From JBCCFX01 sp039029515 (GTDB taxonomy: Bacteria; Planctomycetota; Phycisphaerae; Phycisphaerales; SM1A02), in NCBI GenBank assembly GCA_039029515.1, contig JBCCFX010000146.1, forward strand, positions 1 to 10,479: a stretch of 10,479 nucleotides of DNA, given 5' to 3'. Positions 6,380 to 10,479 of this stretch are shown one piece after another (the stretch's first letter is position 1; each line of letters begins with the position of its first letter). Under the pieces are notes generated by a model. The model did no database searches. It had not been told where the DNA came from and worked only from the letters and a program-made list of their open reading frames with translations. A program made the translations under genes and the position numbers.

Positions 6380-7537
6380 TCAGCGAAGTGAGTCTGCCAC
6401 GCCGTGCCCATCGACCACCGGACGGCCGAATGACGAGAATGCGGGGTTCAACGGATAGATGATGAAGTCATCGCGTGCATCAATAAAAGGCGCATTGGCC
6501 ATATCACGAACGCCATTGAGTAACTCAACCAGGTGGTCGCGTGTGAGTTGAAGCTCGTGTTCACCCGGATGAAATGTTGCACCGAAGTTGTAGTCAACAC
6601 CAGGTGTCGTCGTCATCTCAATATGCGTGCCAAGCACCCAGCAGACCGGCAGTTCTTCTGTAAATGTCACCATCCGCTGAATCGACTGCACATACGTCGG
6701 AAAGTCTGAGATGTACAAGCGACCGGGATACAACGTATCGCCTGTGAACAGTATGCCCGTCTGGCGATCGTAGAGCGCGATATGCGCTGACTGATGGCCT
6801 GGAATCGGTATGACATCGATGATGCGGTTACCAAGGTCATACGTGACGATCTGCGTCGGCCAATTCGTGATACCGAAGAAATTCTTGACGCTCGACTGAC
6901 TGTTCCCCACCACCGTTGTGTTCGGCTGCCCGCTGAACTGCGCATTCCCTGCGACGTGGTCGCCGTGACCATGCGAGTGCGTGACGATCAACTCGATTGA
7001 CGCGCGATCATTCGCGAGAAGCCAGTCATCGATGATGCCGTAAACGGTGTTCGCGATCGCAACGCCGCCCGCGCCTGTATCCTGCAACAGCACCTTGTCA
7101 TCGCCGAACAGAAGGTACATGAACGGACCTTCGAAGTTCGTGCAGAGCGATTGGCGGAGGATGTAAAAGTCATCGTTGTACGCGTGAATCTGAATCGAGG
7201 GTTCGGATGCACACGAACCACCATTGATCCAGAACCCGGGAAAGTCCCCGCTGACGATCGGGCATGCGCCGAACGCATTGATCGTGCCCAGCACATCATC
7301 AATGTTGACGATGCCGTTGCCGAACGTGCCGTCACCATTGTCGGGAACGTGATCGCACGCGCTGTTCGTCGTATCGAATGCGTTGATGACCGCGAGCAGG
7401 TCATCGATATTCACCGTCCCGTTTCCGCCAGGCGGCACACAGTCAGCAGGACAGGACGATGCGGCCATCGCGTTCGACGCGATTCCCGTCGCAATCGCGC
7501 TGACGAGTCCGGTGACAATCTGTCGATGCTTCCACAT
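6380..7537 (-). CDS. Secreted metallo-beta-lactamase-fold hydrolase with N-terminal dockerin pair
   Basis: This protein has 385 residues from the ATG at 7537, chosen for the AGGAG five bases upstream (7543-7547) and because the signal peptide then starts at once; a TTG at 7585 in frame is less likely. Residues 1-26 are a signal peptide (SNAMA before A26). Residues 29-93 are a dockerin-like pair with Cys at 29, 33, 61 and 92. The hydrolase domain runs from about 115 to 340 with THSHGHGDH (metal ligands H189, H191, D193, H194), PGH248, TGD267 and GTH305: all ligands of a dinuclear-metal MBL enzyme are present. The family includes glyoxalase II-like and quorum-quenching-like esterases and true lactamases; nothing here fixes the substrate. 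Export and the dockerin indicate action outside the cytoplasm, possibly anchored. It follows the kinase gene after 81 bp. Confidence 0.93.
   Translation of the reverse strand: MWKHRQIVTGLVSAIATGIASNAMAASSCPADCVPPGGNGTVNIDDLLAVINAFDTTNSACDHVPDNGDGTFGNGIVNIDDVLGTINAFGACPIVSGDFPGFWINGGSCASEPSIQIHAYNDDFYILRQSLCTNFEGPFMYLLFGDDKVLLQDTGAGGVAIANTVYGIIDDWLLANDRASIELIVTHSHGHGDHVAGNAQFSGQPNTTVVGNSQSSVKNFFGITNWPTQIVTYDLGNRIIDVIPIPGHQSAHIALYDRQTGILFTGDTLYPGRLYISDFPTYVQSIQRMVTFTEELPVCWVLGTHIEMTTTPGVDYNFGATFHPGEHELQLTRDHLVELLNGVRDMANAPFIDARDDFIIYPLNPAFSSFGRPVVDGHGVADSLR
7259..7453 (-). repeat. N-terminal dockerin-like pair of the metallo-hydrolase
   Basis: CPADC is followed by GNGTVNIDDLLAVINAF and then GNGIVNIDDVLGTINAFG, with NIDD motifs 35 residues apart (43 and 78) and closing Cys at 61 and 92. 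The second unit has the extra DNGDGTFG lead-in seen in the FG-GAP protein; the first lacks it. Confidence 0.85.
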
Positions 7538-7618
7538 AATCGCTCCTACGGTGTTCCAGCCTATCCGCACGAGGACGGGACGCAATCGTGAACACGGCGA
7601 TCACAGCAGTTTGACTTG

Positions 7619-10288
7619 TCAGGGCGATGTGTCGGCAGCATCTGCTTCGTTTATCGCATCAAGCCGCAGCATCCACGACGCGGCATCTTCCGTCTTACCG
7701 CCTGCTTCATACACCTCGATCAGTCGTTCGATCATGGCACGCTGCGCATCGCGCGACTCGGGCATCGACTCCAGGCGAGTCAGGCACGTCTTCAGGGTCG
7801 CCGCCGCGTCATCGTACGCCTCGAGTTCCGTGAGCACGAGTGCCATCGCGCTCATCGCCTGTGTCGTATGCGGATGGTTCTCGCCGCGTACCGTTTCGTT
7901 TCGCTCGATGAGCTCACGATACATGACCGCGGATTCCTCGTAACGCTTCAGACGATAGAGCGTGAGTGCCAAGTTCGACATGGATGTCAACGTACGAGGA
8001 TGATCCGCGCCCATCTGGCGGCGGCGCGTTTCATACGCCTCGCGCAGCAGCGGCAACGCATCCTCGTACCGCTCACGACGCGAGAGCAGGCTGCCAAGAT
8101 TGCTGATCGCGGTGACGGTGTTCGGATGCGCATCACCAAGGACACGGCGACATCCATCCAGCGCCGCATCGAACTGCTCGATCGCGTCATCAAGCCGCTG
8201 CTGACGGGTCAGGATTGAACCCATGTTGATCTGCATGGACACGACGTCCGGATGGTTCTCGCCCAGGACCCGACGAAGGCCGTCGAGCGACTCCACGAAG
8301 AGTGCAGAAGCTTCATCGAGTCTCCCCTGCCGCAACCGCAGTGCGCCGACGTTCGCAAGCAAGCGCAATGAATCGGGATGATCTTCGCCAAGTTCGCGAC
8401 GGTGTCCGTCCATCGCTTCCCGGAAGAACGGCTCGGCGTCTTCGAATCGCTGCTGGTCTGCAAGCAACGCACCCATGTTGTAGACCGATGTCAACGTGTC
8501 GGGATGATCATCCCCGAGCACACGCCGGCGACGTTCGAGCGCATCACGGTACAGCGGCTCAGCGTGCTCAAGATCGCCTTGCCGATCCAGCCAGGCACCG
8601 AGCGTGTTCATCGATTCGAGCGTCTCCGGGTGATCATCACCAAGCACATGCCGGCGACCGTCCAGTGCCTCGCGAAAATACGTTTCAGCATCGTCAACGC
8701 GACCCTGCGCAAAGAGGAGATCACCCATACCCGCCATCGACGCCAACGTCTCCGGGTGGTCATCACCCAACGCATCCCGGCGAATGCGCAACGCTTCTTC
8801 CTGTGGCGCACGGGCAGCCTCCAGAGCGCCAAGAATTCGCTGTGTCGTTGCCAGCGTCTGCAGCAACGTCGCGCGCACGAGCGGTTCGCCGGCGAGCGTT
8901 TCTCCGTCGAGTGTCGCGTACGCGCGCTGAAAGACACTCTCATCCAGCGCACCCAATGCCACATCCGTAAAGTTCGCGCCAGCGAGCAGTGTGTCCAGAG
9001 ACGCCATCTGCGTCGCCAGAACTTCCTGCGACGCACCGCTTCGCAGCATCGATGCTTCGGCTTCAGCCAGCACACGCTCACGCAACCGACTCCCCATGAG
9101 CGGCACATCGATCGTACTGAGTTGCTCGGCCTGGAACTCCACGACACGCTCAAGCGATGCCGCTCGTTCCGATGCCATTTGCTCCGCTCGATCGACACGA
9201 ATCAACGCGGTGCCGGTGATCGCGATCCCTGCAATCAACAGCAACATGATTGCTGTTGTCGCAACCACGAGCGCGGTATGACGATGAACGAACCGGCTGA
9301 CTCGGTATGCCGCACTCGGCGGACGCGCACGAATCGGTTCGGCTCGGAGGTACCGTTGAATGTCCTCCGCGAGCGCTTCTGCCGACCGGTATCGCCGATC
9401 GCGATCTTTCTCCATCGCCTTGAGCGTAATCGTCTCGATGTCACCGCGAAGCGTGCGATTGATGGTGCTTGGTCGAGCCGGCATCTGCTCGCGGATCATG
9501 CGAGCCGCTTCGTAGACCGCGGCACGGCTGAGATCGTACGGCAACGCATCCGTCAGGAGTTCATAGAGCACAACGCCAAGCGCGTAGACGTCACTGCGCG
9601 TATCCAGATCGTCCGGATCCGCATCGCACTGTTCCGGGCTCATGTACTGAAACGTCCCGATCAACTGCCCGACGTCGGTCTGCAGCGTGGTGACCGCGAG
9701 ATCGGAGTCCGTCGACCGCGCAATACCGAAATCGATGATTCGAGGTTCGCCCGAGGAATCAACAAGAATGTTGCGTGGCTTCAGATCGCGATGAATGATG
9801 CCTTTCAGATGTCCATGGTGCACGGCATCACAGACGCGTGTGAAGAGCTGCAGTCGATCGCGCGCGCTCAGTTTCTTGACGTGTGCAAATTCAACAATCG
9901 ACCGCGCGTTCGGAATGTACTCCATCGCGAAGAACGGCACGCCGCCCGCACCATCATCGTGCGTTCCTGCTTCATACACTTGTGCTATGTTGGGGTGCCG
10001 AAGACGTGCCAGGATTTGCGACTCGAATCCGAATCGACGCAACGCAGACCGCGATGCAACCCCTTGCTTCATGACCTTCAGCGCAACTTTGCGATGAGGG
10101 TTCTCCTGCACGGCGAGATAGACCGCGCCCATCCCGCCCGATCCGATGATGCTCTTGATGGAAAAATGGCCGATACGCGAGCCGACGAGCGGATCCGCGC
10201 CGTAGGTCGTCGAAGCGGCCTGCGTTGTTTCGTCGTGCGGTGCAACGGGTGATTCAGGTGACCCGTCGTTCGGCGTGCGATCGGTCAT
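7619..10288 (-). CDS. Transmembrane Ser/Thr protein kinase with C-terminal TPR array
   Basis: This 889-residue membrane kinase is of the bacterial PknB/Hanks type. After a 40-residue Thr/Pro-rich lead, the kinase domain spans about 41-312: Gly loop IGSGGMGAV (49-56), K71 in VALK, HRDLKPRN with D168 and N173, DFG at 186-188, and SPE at 217-219 in place of APE. All catalytic residues are present. A single membrane segment lies at about 337-363, followed by a helical region. From about 505 to 835 there are eight TPR units of the kinesin-light-chain type, each opening with an LGDDHP-like motif. A cytoplasmic kinase domain would put the TPR tail on the far side of the membrane. The ATG at 10288 has GAGG four bases upstream (10293-10296). 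It has no neighbouring phosphatase. The substrate and signal are unknown. Confidence 0.95.
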   Translation of the reverse strand: MTDRTPNDGSPESPVAPHDETTQAASTTYGADPLVGSRIGHFSIKSIIGSGGMGAVYLAVQENPHRKVALKVMKQGVASRSALRRFGFESQILARLRHPNIAQVYEAGTHDDGAGGVPFFAMEYIPNARSIVEFAHVKKLSARDRLQLFTRVCDAVHHGHLKGIIHRDLKPRNILVDSSGEPRIIDFGIARSTDSDLAVTTLQTDVGQLIGTFQYMSPEQCDADPDDLDTRSDVYALGVVLYELLTDALPYDLSRAAVYEAARMIREQMPARPSTINRTLRGDIETITLKAMEKDRDRRYRSAEALAEDIQRYLRAEPIRARPPSAAYRVSRFVHRHTALVVATTAIMLLLIAGIAITGTALIRVDRAEQMASERAASLERVVEFQAEQLSTIDVPLMGSRLRERVLAEAEASMLRSGASQEVLATQMASLDTLLAGANFTDVALGALDESVFQRAYATLDGETLAGEPLVRATLLQTLATTQRILGALEAARAPQEEALRIRRDALGDDHPETLASMAGMGDLLFAQGRVDDAETYFREALDGRRHVLGDDHPETLESMNTLGAWLDRQGDLEHAEPLYRDALERRRRVLGDDHPDTLTSVYNMGALLADQQRFEDAEPFFREAMDGHRRELGEDHPDSLRLLANVGALRLRQGRLDEASALFVESLDGLRRVLGENHPDVVSMQINMGSILTRQQRLDDAIEQFDAALDGCRRVLGDAHPNTVTAISNLGSLLSRRERYEDALPLLREAYETRRRQMGADHPRTLTSMSNLALTLYRLKRYEESAVMYRELIERNETVRGENHPHTTQAMSAMALVLTELEAYDDAAATLKTCLTRLESMPESRDAQRAMIERLIEVYEAGGKTEDAASWMLRLDAINEADAADTSP
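7784..8770 (-). repeat. Eight tandem 42-residue TPR units
   Basis: The His of each LGDDHP-like motif falls at residues 511, 553, 595, 637, 679, 721, 763 and 805, an exact 42-residue (126-base) period with no slip. The motif decays toward the C-terminus (LGDDHP, LGEDHP, LGENHP, LGDAHP, MGADHP, RGENHP). The repeats are of the TPR_10/TPR_12 kind and form a helical binding surface. Confidence 0.9.
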
Positions 10289-10368
10289 AAGACCTCAAGA
10301 CTAACGCCCGTCGATCGCGCTGCCAACAGACTCGCCTGGAATCAACGCGCTCCGCATCGCGAAACGGC

Positions 10369-10392
10369 CGATTCATACGATTCAGGCGATTC
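10369..10392. repeat. Three CGATTC direct repeats with 9-bp period
   Basis: CGATTC begins at 10369, 10378 and 10387, so the copies are separated by exactly 3 bases each. This short iterated array, about 80 bp upstream of the kinase start, could be a binding site for a regulator; chance is not excluded. Confidence 0.35.
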
Positions 10393-10396
10393 GGCA

Positions 10397-10424
10397 TTCA
10401 CAATCGATGCTTGCATCGTATACT
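10397..10424 (+). promoter_or_regulatory. Sigma-70-like promoter with a palindromic operator in its spacer
   Basis: TTCACA (10397-10402; five of six bases of the -35 consensus) and TATACT (10419-10424; five of six of the -10 consensus) are 16 bases apart on the plus strand. The spacer contains the inverted repeat CGATGC-TT-GCATCG at 10405-10418, directly abutting the -10. A protein bound there would block RNA polymerase. It would drive a gene to the right of the window. Confidence 0.45.
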
Positions 10425-10430
10425 TCGCGT

Positions 10431-10445
10431 GTCCCGTGCCGGGAC
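10431..10445 (+). other. Hairpin GTCCCG-TGC-CGGGAC in the predicted 5' leader
   Basis: A perfect 6-bp GC-rich stem with a 3-base loop starts 7 bases after the -10 box above, so it would be at the very 5' end of the transcript, a place where hairpins often stabilise mRNA. Five bases later comes ATG with six sense codons (MTNLNA) and TAG, which might be a leader peptide or nothing. Confidence 0.35.
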
Positions 10446-10479
10446 GATTATGACCAACCTCAACGCATAGTTCCGACGT

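Larger units (their letters stand above)
10289..10479. other. Non-coding region upstream of the kinase gene, running to the window edge
   Basis: No long coding frame. It holds the kinase leader, three CGATTC words at 9-base steps (10369-10392), a plus-strand promoter-like element containing a palindrome (10397-10424), a hairpin (10431-10445) and a six-codon ORF (ATG at 10450 to TAG at 10470). A divergent plus-strand gene probably begins beyond the edge. I did not find a clear kinase promoter. Confidence 0.45.

Noticed and set aside
5517..6458. A 313-residue plus-strand frame opposite ppk2
   Set aside because: It is antisense to the Walker motifs of PPK2 and has no family pattern.
2083..7537. 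A dedicated operon joining ppk2, the dockerin proteins and the c-di-GMP genes as one new system
   Set aside because: The gaps are 81-300 bp, several carry hairpins or operator-like repeats, and the functions do not connect; only the receiver/HD-GYP pair is convincingly co-transcribed.
7538..7585. TTG at 7585 as start of the metallo-hydrolase gene
   Set aside because: The ATG at 7537 has AGGAG five bases upstream and gives a normal signal peptide; the longer form buries it behind 16 residues.
7538..7618. Small palindromes TGACTTGTCA and CGTGAACACG between the kinase and hydrolase genes
   Set aside because: Arms are only four bases; these are expected by chance in a gap of this size.
8378..10252. 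A 624-residue open frame on the plus strand opposite the kinase gene
   Set aside because: It is exactly antisense to a clearly real kinase/TPR gene; its product is rich in Arg and His and shows no domain pattern. GC-rich codon bias on the other strand explains it.

Overview
The window looks like chromosome of a Planctomycetota bacterium, most likely class Phycisphaerae. The inference rests on gene style: a large Ser/Thr kinase with a transmembrane segment and a long TPR tail, and two secreted proteins that carry the planctomycete kind of Cys-framed dockerin (CPADC ... NIDDLLAVINAFG). The DNA is moderately GC-rich, coding is dense, and I see no RNA gene, insertion sequence, CRISPR array or phage gene.

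Layout. A plus-strand gene enters from the left edge and ends at 498; only its beta-rich C-terminus is visible. It converges on six minus-strand genes that fill the rest. In their own 5'->3' order these are: a membrane Ser/Thr protein kinase with eight kinesin-light-chain-like TPRs (10288-7619); a secreted metallo-beta-lactamase-fold hydrolase with an N-terminal dockerin pair (7537-6380); a class I-like polyphosphate kinase 2 (6194-5391); a secreted protein with 14 FG-GAP/VCBS calcium loops and a C-terminal dockerin pair (5270-2775); a stand-alone receiver protein (2475-2083); and a GAF/HD-GYP cyclic-di-GMP phosphodiesterase (2086-545). The last two overlap by four bases and form a clear operon. 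The other gaps are 81 to about 300 bp and several contain inverted repeats, so those genes may be separate units that merely share a direction.

How the genes could work together. The receiver and HD-GYP proteins together amount to a split RpfG: phosphorylation of the receiver would tune c-di-GMP hydrolysis. The kinase is a second, independent sensory system. The two dockerin proteins share the same four-Cys framework and the same 35-residue loop spacing, one at the N-terminus and one at the C-terminus, so they may use the same extracytoplasmic anchor. The PPK2 is a housekeeping polyphosphate/nucleotide enzyme with no evident link to its neighbours.

Most notable non-coding signals: a 9-bp inverted repeat that includes four of the six bases of the Shine-Dalgarno sequence of the FG-GAP gene; a plus-strand promoter-like pair at 10397-10424 whose spacer is almost entirely a 14-bp palindrome, followed by a hairpin and a six-codon ORF; and a cluster of GGTGACC/GTGACCA inverted repeats upstream of ppk2. 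I did not find anything I can call a new multi-gene system. The most original material is the shared dockerin architecture and the regulatory DNA.
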